The translations under genes and the position numbers were made by a program. The notes beneath the pieces are model-generated. The model searched no databases, was not told the DNA's origin, and was given only the letters and a program-made list of their open reading frames with translations. 64,000 bases of DNA from Pseudomonas sp. Marseille-Q3773 (GTDB lineage Bacteria; Pseudomonadota; Gammaproteobacteria; Pseudomonadales; Pseudomonadaceae), in NCBI RefSeq assembly GCF_916618955.1, contig NZ_OU745390.1, positions 1,550,001 to 1,614,000 on the forward strand, written 5' to 3'. Positions 9,186-17,649 of the stretch are shown piece by piece. Every line of letters starts with the position of its first letter. The first letter of the stretch is position 1.

Positions 9186-10415
9186 TCAGCGGTTCTGTAC
9201 GGCGCGAGTGATTCGCTGGATGGCTTCGTTGACCGTAACCCGGCTGCAGCCGAGGTTGGCCCGCATGAAGCCGTGGCCTTCCAGGCCGAATTTCTGGCCT
9301 TTGTCGAGCCACACGCGCGCCTTGGTCAGCATGAAGCGATCGAGCGCCTGGGCGTCCATCCCCAGCCCTCGACAATCCATCCAGGTGAGGTATAGCGAGT
9401 CGGTGGGAACCACCTTGATCTGCGGTGCCGCCGAGTGGATGGCTTCTGCGAAATGGGCCTGGTTGTCACGCACATAACTCAGCATCTGCTCCAGCCAGGG
9501 CTCGCCGTGGGTATAGGCCGCCTCGGCGGCAACCATGCCAAGCGCATTCACGTAGCGATACAGGTTGCGATCGTACTGGCGCCCCAGCTCGTCGCGGATA
9601 CGCTTGTTCGGGATGAAAATGTTGGCGGTCTGCAAGCCTGCCATGTTGAAGGTTTTGCTCGGCGCAGTGCAGGTGATGCTGTTCTGGGCAAAGGCTTCAC
9701 CCAGGGACGCGAAGGGAATGTGTTTCTTGCACGGGTTGAGGATGAAGTCCTGGTGGATTTCATCGGAAAGCACCAGCACGTCATGCCGCGCGCAGATTTC
9801 GCCCATGGCGCGCAGCTCCGCCTCCGACCACACATTGCCGGTCGGGTTATGCGGGTGGCTCAAGATGAATAATCGGGTATTGGGCTGGATGGCAGCCTCG
9901 AACTTGCGCTCGTCGAAATGGTAACGCTCACCGTCGAAATCCAGGGGCGCCAGCGCCAGGTGGCGCCCGTTGATACGGGCATCGTCATGAAAGTGCACGT
10001 ACACCGGCGGCTGAATCAATACCGAATCGCCCGGCGAGGTAAACGCCTGGATCGCCAGCTTCATGACGGTGATGATGCCAGGCGCCTGCATCAGCCAGTC
10101 GCGTGAAACGTCCCAGCCGAAGCGCTTGCCCTGCCAGCCGATCACGGCGTCGACGTACGACTTGCGAGCACCACCCGCGTAACCGAACACCCCGAACCGG
10201 ACTGCCTCGCTCAGCGCATCGATGACCGCCTGCGGGGAGCGGAAGTCCATGTCGGCGACCCACATCGGCAATGGGTCGGCGGCACGTTCCTCTGGGGTGA
10301 GAAAATTGTGCGCGTAGTCCCACTTCATGGAATTGGTGTGCCGCCGGTCGATAACTTCATCAAACAGGCATGCTGGTTGTTCAAGGGATGTCGGGGGAAG
10401 TGCTTGGGTAGTCAT
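9186..10415 (-). CDS. PLP-dependent C-S beta-lyase, MalY/PatB family aminotransferase fold
   Basis: A 409-residue fold-type I PLP enzyme. It has PLPMWVADMDF near the N terminus (family hallmark), SHPHNPTGNVW, LSDEIHQDFI (PLP-binding Asp) and the Schiff-base lysine in APSKTFNMAGLQ near residue 245. MalY/PatB enzymes cleave cystathionine, cystine or other beta-thioethers to pyruvate, ammonia and a thiol or persulfide. It is the first gene of a leftward set with an Aap-like importer and a DsrE protein, and is divergent from a MetR-like regulator across 121 bp. The physiological substrate is not given by the sequence; a plain aminotransferase role is the alternative. Confidence 0.85.
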   Translation of the reverse strand: MTTQALPPTSLEQPACLFDEVIDRRHTNSMKWDYAHNFLTPEERAADPLPMWVADMDFRSPQAVIDALSEAVRFGVFGYAGGARKSYVDAVIGWQGKRFGWDVSRDWLMQAPGIITVMKLAIQAFTSPGDSVLIQPPVYVHFHDDARINGRHLALAPLDFDGERYHFDERKFEAAIQPNTRLFILSHPHNPTGNVWSEAELRAMGEICARHDVLVLSDEIHQDFILNPCKKHIPFASLGEAFAQNSITCTAPSKTFNMAGLQTANIFIPNKRIRDELGRQYDRNLYRYVNALGMVAAEAAYTHGEPWLEQMLSYVRDNQAHFAEAIHSAAPQIKVVPTDSLYLTWMDCRGLGMDAQALDRFMLTKARVWLDKGQKFGLEGHGFMRANLGCSRVTVNEAIQRITRAVQNR

Positions 10416-10432
10416 TATTCTTGATATCCAGC

Positions 10433-10496
10433 CTGTTCATTACAGTGGTGGCTCGAGCGCCTTGCGTTATTTGTAGCAACATCACATCATGAACAG
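10433..10496. promoter_or_regulatory. Divergent promoter region with inverted CTGTTCAT/ATGAACAG half-sites
   Basis: CTGTTCAT at 10433-10440 and its exact inverse ATGAACAG at 10489-10496 lie 48 bases apart in the 121-bp region between the lyase gene and the MetR-like gene. TGAA/TTCA half-sites fit known MetR-type recognition, so this is a candidate operator for both genes. Confidence 0.4.
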
Positions 10497-10536
10497 AAAT
10501 GGTATTACTTCATCGAACCATGAGCGGATTACATAG

Positions 10537-11427
10537 ATGATCGAGGTCCAGCATTTATCGATTTTGCGTGAGGTTTCCCGCACGGGCAGCGTCACCGCGG
10601 CTGCGGAGCGCCTCAACGTGAGCCAGTCGGCGTTGTCGCACGCGATCGCGAAGTTCGAGGAACGCAGTGGCATCAAGGTGTGGATGAAGGACGGCCGCAG
10701 CCTGCGCTTCACGCAAGCGGGCAACTACCTGCTCGGCCTTGCCGAGCGGCTGCTACCGCAGCTGGACCATGCGCAGCGGGTGCTGTCGGACTTCGCCGAT
10801 GGGCGCCGTGGGGCTCTGCGCGCGGGCATGGAGTGCCATCCGTGCCAGAAATGGCTCATGGGCGTGACAGGGCCGTACTTGCGGCGCTGGCCGGATGTCG
10901 ATTTCGAAGTATGCACCGCGTTCCGCTTTGACGGCGTCGCCGCCCTCCTCGGCCATGAGATCGACCTGCTGATCACGCCTGATCCCATCGACCAGCCAGA
11001 GCTGCTTTTTACACCCGTCTTCGACTATGAACTGGTGCTCATCCTGCATGAGGACCATGCCCTGGCAGACAAGCCCTGGGCGGACCCGCGTGACCTGGTG
11101 CCGGAGACCCTCATCACAGTGCCGGTCAGCCTGGAGCGCCTTGACGTCTATAGCCGCTTCCTGGTTCCGGCCAACTGCCGCCCCCATCACCGCATCACGG
11201 CCGAAACTACCGAGCTGATGCTGCAACTGAGTGCCGCCGGGCGCGGCATCAGTGTCTTGCCGGAATGGCTGCTGCATGAAGAAGGTGCACATTTGCCATT
11301 ACGGGCCGTTCGGATCGGGCCACATGGCTTGCATAAGAGCATTCATCTGGGCGTGCGCAAGGCAGAGGAACACGTCGACTACCTTGCCGGGTTTTTGGAA
11401 ATTGCACGCAATCACCGGCCCATCTGA
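10537..11427 (+). CDS. LysR-family regulator, MetR-like
   Basis: A 296-residue LysR protein. The N-terminal winged helix-turn-helix (about residues 1-60) includes SGSVTAAAERLNVSQSALSHAI-like spacing, with SQSALSHAIAKFEER as recognition helix. The effector domain has AGMECHPCQKWL, FDYELVLI and LDVYSRFLVPANC, matching positions of MetR proteins that sense homocysteine and control methionine genes. It is divergent from the MalY-type lyase and most likely regulates the lyase and transporter operon in response to a sulfur amino-acid intermediate. The exact inducer is inference. Confidence 0.88.
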   Translation: MIEVQHLSILREVSRTGSVTAAAERLNVSQSALSHAIAKFEERSGIKVWMKDGRSLRFTQAGNYLLGLAERLLPQLDHAQRVLSDFADGRRGALRAGMECHPCQKWLMGVTGPYLRRWPDVDFEVCTAFRFDGVAALLGHEIDLLITPDPIDQPELLFTPVFDYELVLILHEDHALADKPWADPRDLVPETLITVPVSLERLDVYSRFLVPANCRPHHRITAETTELMLQLSAAGRGISVLPEWLLHEEGAHLPLRAVRIGPHGLHKSIHLGVRKAEEHVDYLAGFLEIARNHRPI

Positions 11428-11430
11428 AGC

Positions 11431-11459
11431 AGCGCCTGGCCGCCTCAGGTACAGGCGCT
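11431..11459. terminator. Stem-loop between convergent genes
   Basis: AGCGCCTG and CAGGCGCT form a perfect 8-bp stem with a 13-base loop between the ends of the MetR-like gene and the DsbB-like gene. There is no U-tract on either side, so it is a weak or factor-dependent terminator candidate. Confidence 0.45.
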
Positions 11460-11468
11460 GATGGCAGG

Positions 11469-12053
11469 TCAGGGCTTCATCACGTCACCGTCGTAAAGCA
11501 TGCGGTAATGCTGCTGCCCGCCGGCGAGAAAATGGTCGAAGCCGTTCTGCAGGAAGGCTGACAGCAGGTTGGCCGCTACCAGTGCCACGAAAAGACCGAT
11601 GACGAACTTTTGCAGCGTCGACTTGGATTCCGCTGTTCTGGAAGGCAGCACATCGCGCTGCGCATAGAGCACAGCCATGATCAGGCAGAACATGATGGCC
11701 GCGGTGAACACCATGAATGTCCAAGTGTACATGTGCAGGCCCAGAATGGCTGACCCTGTCGGTTTGGTCCAGGCAGGTGCCTTGGCGAACATGAACAGCA
11801 AGCTCAACAGACTGCCGATCAAGGCGCCGAAAGCGCTGAGCACGTAATTCCAAGGGTTGATGCCGAACACTCGATTGAGCAACAGCCCCGACCCGAGCAG
11901 CATGAAGCACACGCGGATGAGGTTGCAGAATGCGCACGGCAACTCCCCGAGCACCAATTGGTAGAAGAAGGCATCCAGCAGCAGGAAGCAGATGCCGGCA
12001 ATTGCTGCCAGTTCGAGTTGGCCCAGGCGGTTTTCAGTCAGTTGCGCATTCAT
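11469..12053 (-). CDS. DsbB-like membrane protein with a single CxxC
   Basis: A 194-residue inner-membrane protein with about four to five helices. The start is the ATG at 12053, which overlaps the TAA stop of the small upstream gene by one base (TAATG), arguing for coupled translation. Cys40-Ala-Phe-Cys43 in VLGELPCAFCNLIRV sits at the start of a periplasmic or helix-edge position as the quinone-proximal CxxC does in DsbB, followed by an arginine as in DsbB proteins. The second periplasmic Cys pair of classical DsbB is absent; the second half instead has GLHMYTWTFMVF. It may oxidise a partner thiol or be a relative with another redox role. Confidence 0.7.
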   Translation of the reverse strand: MNAQLTENRLGQLELAAIAGICFLLLDAFFYQLVLGELPCAFCNLIRVCFMLLGSGLLLNRVFGINPWNYVLSAFGALIGSLLSLLFMFAKAPAWTKPTGSAILGLHMYTWTFMVFTAAIMFCLIMAVLYAQRDVLPSRTAESKSTLQKFVIGLFVALVAANLLSAFLQNGFDHFLAGGQQHYRMLYDGDVMKP

Positions 12054-12226
12054 TACCAGGATCCCAGTTGCTTGAGGTCGGACAGATGGTGGGCGCCGTG
12101 CCAGGTGGTCCAGATCACCACCAGGATGGCGCACACGATCCATAAAGCGCGAGCCAGCGCCAGGTTTTTGAATGACGCCAACGTGGCGACGAGTGCAAAT
12201 AGCACAGGAATGAAACCAATGAACAT
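12053..12226 (-). CDS. Small membrane protein (57 residues)
   Basis: A short gene read directly from the sequence. ATG at 12226 is preceded by AAAAGG, and the frame runs 57 codons to TAA. It has a hydrophobic helix at about residues 1-17 (MFIGFIPVLFALVAT), a second at 26-41 (ARALWIVCAILVVIWT), then HGAHHLSDLKQLGSW, a His-rich tail. The stop overlaps the start of the DsbB-like gene by one base, and the metallo-beta-lactamase-fold gene lies 40 bp upstream, so it is inside an operon. It may be a small subunit of the DsbB-like protein; this is inference. I do not recognise a named family. Confidence 0.7.
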   Translation of the reverse strand: MFIGFIPVLFALVATLASFKNLALARALWIVCAILVVIWTTWHGAHHLSDLKQLGSW

Positions 12227-12266
12227 GGAATGGCCTTTTACGGATAGGTCGAAGGGTCAGGCAGGT

Positions 12267-13136
12267 TCAGAACTGATATGCCTGACCGTCGTCAGGGACC
12301 AGTACATGAGTGGCATCGAGCTGCTTGGCGGTGATGTAATCGGTCAGCTCCTTGCGTGATTGTGTGGCATGGCCAAGCGCTTCGAGATGGCTTGCCACAA
12401 TGTAGGCACCCGGAGCGGCCTTAGCTGCGCGATAGAGGTCTTCTTTCCCCATGATTACCGAGCCTTCGATATCCTTGAAGCGCACGTAACCGGCGTTGAG
12501 CACGATCACTTCCGGGCGGTAGCGGGCGATTGCATGCTCGACTTGGGTGTTCCAGACAGTGTCGCCTGCCACGTATACCGTCTTGTATCCTGGCCTCTGC
12601 AACACCACGCCAGACACGCTGCCCAACTGTTTGCTACGCACCGCCATGGTTGCGTCACTGCCGTGCTGGCCTTCCGTACGTGACAGCGTCACGCCTTTGA
12701 ACTCGCTTTCAGACGTGAGGATGTGCACGTCAGTGAAGCCTGTGGCCCGGATTCGCTGGGCATCTTCTGCATTCTGGGCAAAGATCGGCATGTGCTTGGG
12801 CAGCAACTTCTGGGCAACCTCATCCCAGTGATCGACATGCAGGTGGGTCACAATCACGGCATCTGCCCTGGCCACGTCGTCAGCTGGAATCGGTAGGTCC
12901 ACCACCGGGTTTCGCACCTGCTCGTTGAACGCGCCGGGTGCAGCGGCGTAAGCCCCCTTGGCGCCGAGCATCGGGTCGATCAGGAAGGTGACATCGCCGT
13001 ACCCGAGCTTGATGGTGGCGTTGCGTATCTCCTGGAAGGTCACCGCCTGCGGCGTGCGCGCTTCGACTGCCACGCCAGCGAGCGGCAGAGCCAGCAGTGC
13101 CGTGCATAGGCCATAAGCAAACAGCTTGGATATCAT
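12267..13136 (-). CDS. Secreted MBL-fold metallo-hydrolase (UlaG-like)
   Basis: A 289-residue protein with an N-terminal signal peptide (MISKLFAYGLCTALLALPLAGVAVEA, cleavage near residue 26), so it probably works in the periplasm. The metal site is clear: THLHVDHWD, GQHGSDATM, VAGDTVWN and ASHLEALGH supply the His and Asp ligands of the metallo-beta-lactamase fold, in the arrangement of the UlaG/NAPE-PLD-like branch. AAGGAGGAG precedes the ATG. It is preceded by the alcohol dehydrogenase gene (36 bp) and followed by the small membrane protein gene. The substrate is unknown; hydrolysis of an ester, lactone or phosphodiester is typical of the branch. Confidence 0.85.
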   Translation of the reverse strand: MISKLFAYGLCTALLALPLAGVAVEARTPQAVTFQEIRNATIKLGYGDVTFLIDPMLGAKGAYAAAPGAFNEQVRNPVVDLPIPADDVARADAVIVTHLHVDHWDEVAQKLLPKHMPIFAQNAEDAQRIRATGFTDVHILTSESEFKGVTLSRTEGQHGSDATMAVRSKQLGSVSGVVLQRPGYKTVYVAGDTVWNTQVEHAIARYRPEVIVLNAGYVRFKDIEGSVIMGKEDLYRAAKAAPGAYIVASHLEALGHATQSRKELTDYITAKQLDATHVLVPDDGQAYQF

Positions 13137-13172
13137 CTTTAAACTCCTCCTTGGATAGTGACGACGCTTTGA

Positions 13173-14201
13173 TCAGGCGTCGTTCATGGTCAGGACCATG
13201 CGGAACTCGACGTCCCCGGAGCGCACTCGCTGATAGGCGTCCCACGCCCTTTCCAGCGGCATGGTCTCGATACGCGCACGCACGTCTGTCATCACGCTGA
13301 AGTCCAGCGTTCTTGCTGCCTCGTAGGGTGTACCGGTGATGTTGCCGCGAACATTGCGCTCGCCGCCAACCAGTGCCCCAGGCATGATGCTGAGCGGTTC
13401 CCGGCCAACGCCGACGACCAGCAGCGTACCCTGCGGCGCCAGCGCCTCCATCAACGGCGACACTGCAGTACTGTCGGTAATGGTGGTAAGAATGACCTGC
13501 GCTCCGCCCATGTTTTTCAGGCATGCCACCGGGTCTTGCGCCCGCGAATCAATATAAGTGTGGGCGCCCAGCGCCAGCGCCTGTTGCTCGATATCCGCAC
13601 CGCGCCCGACAGCGATGACCCTGAATCCCATCCTCCGAGCATATTGCAATGCCAGGTGGCCCAGCCCGCCAATGCCGTGTATCACCACCCGATCACCGGC
13701 AAGGGCACCCGATTTGCGCAACGCATTGAACGTGGCTATTCCAGCGCACAGCAGCGGAGCCGCCTCTACTGCACCCAGCTCGTCCGGGATAGCGACCAGG
13801 CCAGTGGCACCGGCGAGCATCATCTGCGCGTATCCACCGTCTCGCGAGCTACCTACCACAGGCTGATCGAGGCACAAATTGAAGTGGCCCTGCTGGCACT
13901 GTTCACAGAGGCCGCAGTGCCCGCCAAGCCGTCCCACCCCTACGCGCTGTCCGATACGCCAGATCGTAGGGACCTGGCTGCCGACGGCCGCTATTCGACC
14001 GACCACTTCATGGCCGGGCGTGCGCGGCAGCGTCAGCCCAGCTTCGGTGCCTTCAATGGCACCCGCATCGGCGCCACAAATACCGCACGCCTCGACGCGA
14101 ATGAGCACTTCACCAGCGCCTGGCGCTGGAATCTCCAAGTTGGCTAACTGTAACTTCCCCGGCTGGGTAACCTGCATCGCCTTGTAGGTCTTGCCTGCCA
14201 T
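13173..14201 (-). CDS. Zinc-dependent alcohol dehydrogenase (MDR family)
   Basis: A 342-residue medium-chain dehydrogenase. The open frame extends far upstream into the divergent region, but the ATG at 14201 has GGGAGG nine bases before it and begins the typical first strand (MAGKTYKAMQV). Catalytic zinc ligands are Cys39 and His64-Glu65 (CGICGAD, PGHEVVG); structural zinc comes from the cysteines in GGHCGLCEQCQQGHFNLC. The NAD(P)-binding loop is GIGGLGHLALQYA. It oxidises an alcohol or reduces an aldehyde. It heads a leftward operon with the MBL-fold, small membrane and DsbB-like genes, and diverges from the GMC operon. Confidence 0.88.
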   Translation of the reverse strand: MAGKTYKAMQVTQPGKLQLANLEIPAPGAGEVLIRVEACGICGADAGAIEGTEAGLTLPRTPGHEVVGRIAAVGSQVPTIWRIGQRVGVGRLGGHCGLCEQCQQGHFNLCLDQPVVGSSRDGGYAQMMLAGATGLVAIPDELGAVEAAPLLCAGIATFNALRKSGALAGDRVVIHGIGGLGHLALQYARRMGFRVIAVGRGADIEQQALALGAHTYIDSRAQDPVACLKNMGGAQVILTTITDSTAVSPLMEALAPQGTLLVVGVGREPLSIMPGALVGGERNVRGNITGTPYEAARTLDFSVMTDVRARIETMPLERAWDAYQRVRSGDVEFRMVLTMNDA

Positions 14202-14532
14202 TTGCCGCATCCTCCCGAAGTACTCGTGAACCCAGGCCAAGCCCGGACCAGCATGGATTCTCGGTGGAGAAAAGGCCGCAGGCCAAACGAGTAAAACTAT
14301 TGTCCGGTGGAAGCAAATCTTTACTGTCATCCGGGCCTGCTGAACAGGCGATGGGTATTTACCCGCCAGCACTTTCCCAAGGCGGAAAGCTTTACGGCGA
14401 AGGGAGAAGAATTTCTTCGCTGTACCACATTTATCTTTGCTTGGTGCCTGGGGATGGCAGCGCGCCAAATAGCGATGATCGGGAGGCGGGCTTCCCGGAT
14501 TGCTTACCAGAAACGCCATTCGCGGGTTGACG
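14202..14532. other. Divergent intergenic region between the ADH and GMC operons
   Basis: 331 bp without a supported gene. It should hold promoters for both operons. I see a weak dyad CGGGA/TCCCG around 14480-14498 close to the GMC start and no clear sigma-70 pair. Frames open through here are extensions of the flanking genes and show no protein-like pattern. Confidence 0.5.
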
Positions 14533-16098
14533 ATGCAAAGAAAAGTGGAAGTCTTGATAGTTGGAAGTGGCTTTGGTGGGGCTATCGCTGCTCGCCGCCT
14601 GGCCGAAGCCGGACGGGAAGTGCTGGTGCTCGAGCGTGGCCCCTGGCGCGACACGGTGCCCAACCGCTCGCTCGGTATCAAGAACCTGGCGCCCCTGCCC
14701 CAAGGCGCCAAGGCTTACACCCATGGTCTGCGCAGCTTGGGGTCACACCGCCTGAAACGCGATATCGTGTTGAACACGAAGGGCTTCGTCGAGGCTTACC
14801 ACGGTGATGGTATCAACATTATCTGTTCATCGGGTGTAGGCGGTGGCAGCCACATCTATGCCGGCTTCATGGACCGCCCGCTGGTGCCTGGCTACTGGGA
14901 CGGCCGCCATCCAGCGTTGTGCAACGCGGACATGGAGCGTTACTACGCTGAGCTGCTGGAAACTTACCAAGCGCGGCCGCTGACCGCGCAAGACCAGGTA
15001 CCCAACAGCATCGAGACGACCGATTACGACGGGACGCTGAAGTGTCTGGGCCATCCGGCCGTCGCATTCCTCATGGCTGAACGTCCCGGCCACCCCGCCA
15101 AGCGTGTCGACGCCAACGGTATCGAGCGCTGGGAATGCGACATGCAGAACAACAGCTTTCTCGGCTCCCCCTCCGGCGCCAAGACCACGCTTGATTTCTC
15201 GACCTTGTGGCCAGCGATGCAGAAAGGCCTGATGATCAATGCATTGTGCGAAGTCACGGGCATCCGACGCCTGGCCCAACCCACGGCTGATCGCATGCGC
15301 TATGAAGTCGCGTACCGGGACCACACTGCCAAACGAACGGAAACCGTCCTGGCCGAGCATGTCATCGTCGCTGCGGGTGGCCTTGGCAGCGTACGCTTGC
15401 TGCTCAAAAGCCGTGATGTCGATCGCGGTCTCGAAGGCATGCCGCGGCTAGGCATGCAATTTGGCGGCAACGGTGACTATTTCGGTCTGTGGAAGGAAAA
15501 CAGCCGCAAGGACCTGTCCAAAGGCATGCCCATCGGCTCACCTTTCCGTCTCAAGGACTCCTGCAACTCGTCAGTTCTGGTTCTGCGCGCCAGCATCCAG
15601 GGCATTGCTGCCATACCCATGCCCTCTTTGCTCAAGGGATGGCTGCGCCGGCAGTCGGTGATCATCGCCTTCGGTGGCGACAACAACACCGGCAAAATGA
15701 CCATGAAAAACGGGCGATTCAAGATTGCCTACAAGACAAGCGAAAATCCGATCTACCAGCAGATCGATGATGAGATAGCCGGCATCGAGCGCGCGACCAA
15801 CACCAAGGTATACGCACCTCGCAACCCGGTTACCGTTCACCCGGTTGGCGGGGCCTGCCTGGGCGCCTCCATCTCTGATGGTGTTGTCGGCGCCAATGGC
15901 GAAGTATTCGACAACCCGGGCTTGTATGTGGCCGATGCCGCTGCACTCCCCGCTTCCCCGGGTGGCGCACCCAGCCTGACGATCGCTGCCTGGTCGGCGA
16001 ACGTGGCAGACCGCCTGATCGCCGCCTTGCGCGAACGCGACGGCCGGGCCGATGTTTCGCTCAATGCCTCGACAGCGCCAACCGGCCAAGAGGCCTGA
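14533..16098 (+). CDS. GMC-family FAD oxidoreductase (cholesterol-oxidase-like), copy 1
   Basis: A 521-residue flavoprotein. The ATG at 14533 places the FAD dinucleotide loop GSGFGG at residues 11-16; a TTG at 14500 is an alternative start with better GGGAGG spacing upstream. Other marks are ERGPWRDT, the CSSGVGGGSHIYAGF segment around the isoalloxazine ring, and near the C terminus HPVGGACLGA with DAAALPASPG, typical of the cholesterol oxidase branch of GMC enzymes. It oxidises a hydroxyl group of an unknown, probably hydrophobic, substrate. No signal peptide is visible. The neighbour downstream (3 bp) is a close paralogue. Confidence 0.85.
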   Translation: MQRKVEVLIVGSGFGGAIAARRLAEAGREVLVLERGPWRDTVPNRSLGIKNLAPLPQGAKAYTHGLRSLGSHRLKRDIVLNTKGFVEAYHGDGINIICSSGVGGGSHIYAGFMDRPLVPGYWDGRHPALCNADMERYYAELLETYQARPLTAQDQVPNSIETTDYDGTLKCLGHPAVAFLMAERPGHPAKRVDANGIERWECDMQNNSFLGSPSGAKTTLDFSTLWPAMQKGLMINALCEVTGIRRLAQPTADRMRYEVAYRDHTAKRTETVLAEHVIVAAGGLGSVRLLLKSRDVDRGLEGMPRLGMQFGGNGDYFGLWKENSRKDLSKGMPIGSPFRLKDSCNSSVLVLRASIQGIAAIPMPSLLKGWLRRQSVIIAFGGDNNTGKMTMKNGRFKIAYKTSENPIYQQIDDEIAGIERATNTKVYAPRNPVTVHPVGGACLGASISDGVVGANGEVFDNPGLYVADAAALPASPGGAPSLTIAAWSANVADRLIAALRERDGRADVSLNASTAPTGQEA

Positions 16099-16101
16099 GC
16101 C

Positions 16102-17649
16102 ATGGGGGATACAGTTGACGTCGTGGTCATCGGTAGCGGATTCGGTGGCGCGATCGCAGCCAAGCGCCTGGTCGAGGCTGGCTGCACAGTGGTGATGCTG
16201 GAGCGTGGACCCTGGCGTGATACGCTGCCCAACCGATCTATCGGCATGGCTGACCTGGCGCCGCTGCCGCAAGGCGCAAAGGCATTCACCCATGGACTGC
16301 GCTCGGTGCGATCACATCTGTCGAAACGGCAACTTCTGCTCAACCACAGGGGCTATGTCGAGGCGTACCACGGCGCTGGCATCAATGTAGTTTGCTCATC
16401 CAATGTAGGCGGCGGCAGCCATATTTACGCGGGCATGCTGGCAAGGCCATCGGATCCGTCCTACTGGGATGGCCACCACCCACAGGTCAACCAGGCCGGG
16501 ATGGATCGCTATTACAGTGAAATCATCCAGCAACTGGGTGCAAGAGCCGCGACGGAAAGCGACCAGGTTCCCAACCGCATCAGCCTCACCGATCACGACG
16601 GTAAGCTTTCCTGCGAAGGCCTGCCCAACCCGCTGCTGGGGTTCCTGCTGCCGCAATCCCCCGGTGCCCCGGTAAAAGTGACCGATGCAAATGGCGTCGA
16701 ACGCTGGGAATGCGACTATCTGAACAACAGCGTGCTTGGATCCTTCTCTGGCGCAAAAACCACGCTCGATTTCGCGGTGGTGTGGCCTGCGGTGAAGATG
16801 GGCCTGCTGGTCCACGATCTTTGCGAAGCAACCTCCATCGTCGCTTTGAAAAATGCCGTGCCGGGCACTGAGGGCTATGAGGTTCGCTATCACAACCACC
16901 GCGACGGCACACGGCAAAGCATCAAGGCCAGGCGCGTGGTGCTGGCCGCTGGCTGTTTGAATACCGTCTCGCTGCTTTTCAAAAGCCGGGACGAAGCCAG
17001 AGGTCTGCAGGGTATGCCAATGCTCGGGCAAAAATTCGGTACCAATGGAGGCTTCTTCGGGTTCTGGCGAGAAAACGCCCCAGCAGACTTGAGCCGCGGT
17101 TTGCCATTGAGCGGCCCGTTTCGCAGCAAACAATCCCCCAGCAAGCAGGCCCAGTTGCTGCGGGCGGCCATCCAGGGCATCGACGCGATACCGATGCCGC
17201 GCTGGCTCAGGCGTTGGTTCGGCAGGAACGCTTTCATCGTGGCACTTGGCAAGGACCGCAACAACGGTAGCATCACCTTCAACAAAGGAAGGCTCTCCAT
17301 TCGCTATGACAAGGTAGAAAGCCCCGTTTACCAGGAAATCGAGTACGAGCGGCGCACGATCGAGCACACCACAGGTACCCGCATCTACGCCCCCCATGCC
17401 CCGATTACTGTGCAGCCTCTGGGCGGAGCGTGCCTGGGTGCCACTGCCGATGATGGGGTGGTTGGCGCTAACGGCGAGATATTCGACAATCCTGGTTTGT
17501 ATGTGGCTGACGCCGCCGCGCTGCCAGAGTCGCCGGGCCGTCCGCCGAGCCTGACCATTGCGGTATGGGCCACTCATGTTGCGGACTGCCTCATAGCCGA
17601 GACTTGGCGAGAACAGGCAGGTCAGCCAATGCAGGATGGCCTGTCGTGA
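16102..17649 (+). CDS. GMC-family FAD oxidoreductase, copy 2
   Basis: A 515-residue paralogue of the preceding protein with the same landmarks: GSGFGG at residues 11-16, ERGPWRDTLPNRS, CSSNVGGGSHIYAG, and QPLGGACLGATADDGVVGAN near the C terminus. The copies are similar over their full length, so they come from a tandem duplication. One difference is at the putative catalytic region near the C terminus, where copy 1 has VHPVGG and this copy VQPLGG, replacing a histidine by glutamine. The gene begins 3 bp after copy 1 and its stop overlaps the next start. The two could form a heterodimer or act on related substrates. Confidence 0.85.
   Translation: MGDTVDVVVIGSGFGGAIAAKRLVEAGCTVVMLERGPWRDTLPNRSIGMADLAPLPQGAKAFTHGLRSVRSHLSKRQLLLNHRGYVEAYHGAGINVVCSSNVGGGSHIYAGMLARPSDPSYWDGHHPQVNQAGMDRYYSEIIQQLGARAATESDQVPNRISLTDHDGKLSCEGLPNPLLGFLLPQSPGAPVKVTDANGVERWECDYLNNSVLGSFSGAKTTLDFAVVWPAVKMGLLVHDLCEATSIVALKNAVPGTEGYEVRYHNHRDGTRQSIKARRVVLAAGCLNTVSLLFKSRDEARGLQGMPMLGQKFGTNGGFFGFWRENAPADLSRGLPLSGPFRSKQSPSKQAQLLRAAIQGIDAIPMPRWLRRWFGRNAFIVALGKDRNNGSITFNKGRLSIRYDKVESPVYQEIEYERRTIEHTTGTRIYAPHAPITVQPLGGACLGATADDGVVGANGEIFDNPGLYVADAAALPESPGRPPSLTIAVWATHVADCLIAETWREQAGQPMQDGLS

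Noticed and set aside
12144..14711. Longer starts for the DsbB-like protein (12143) and alcohol dehydrogenase (14711)
   Set aside because: The extensions have no protein pattern and cross neighbouring genes; better ribosome-binding sites or overlaps are found at 12053 and 14201.
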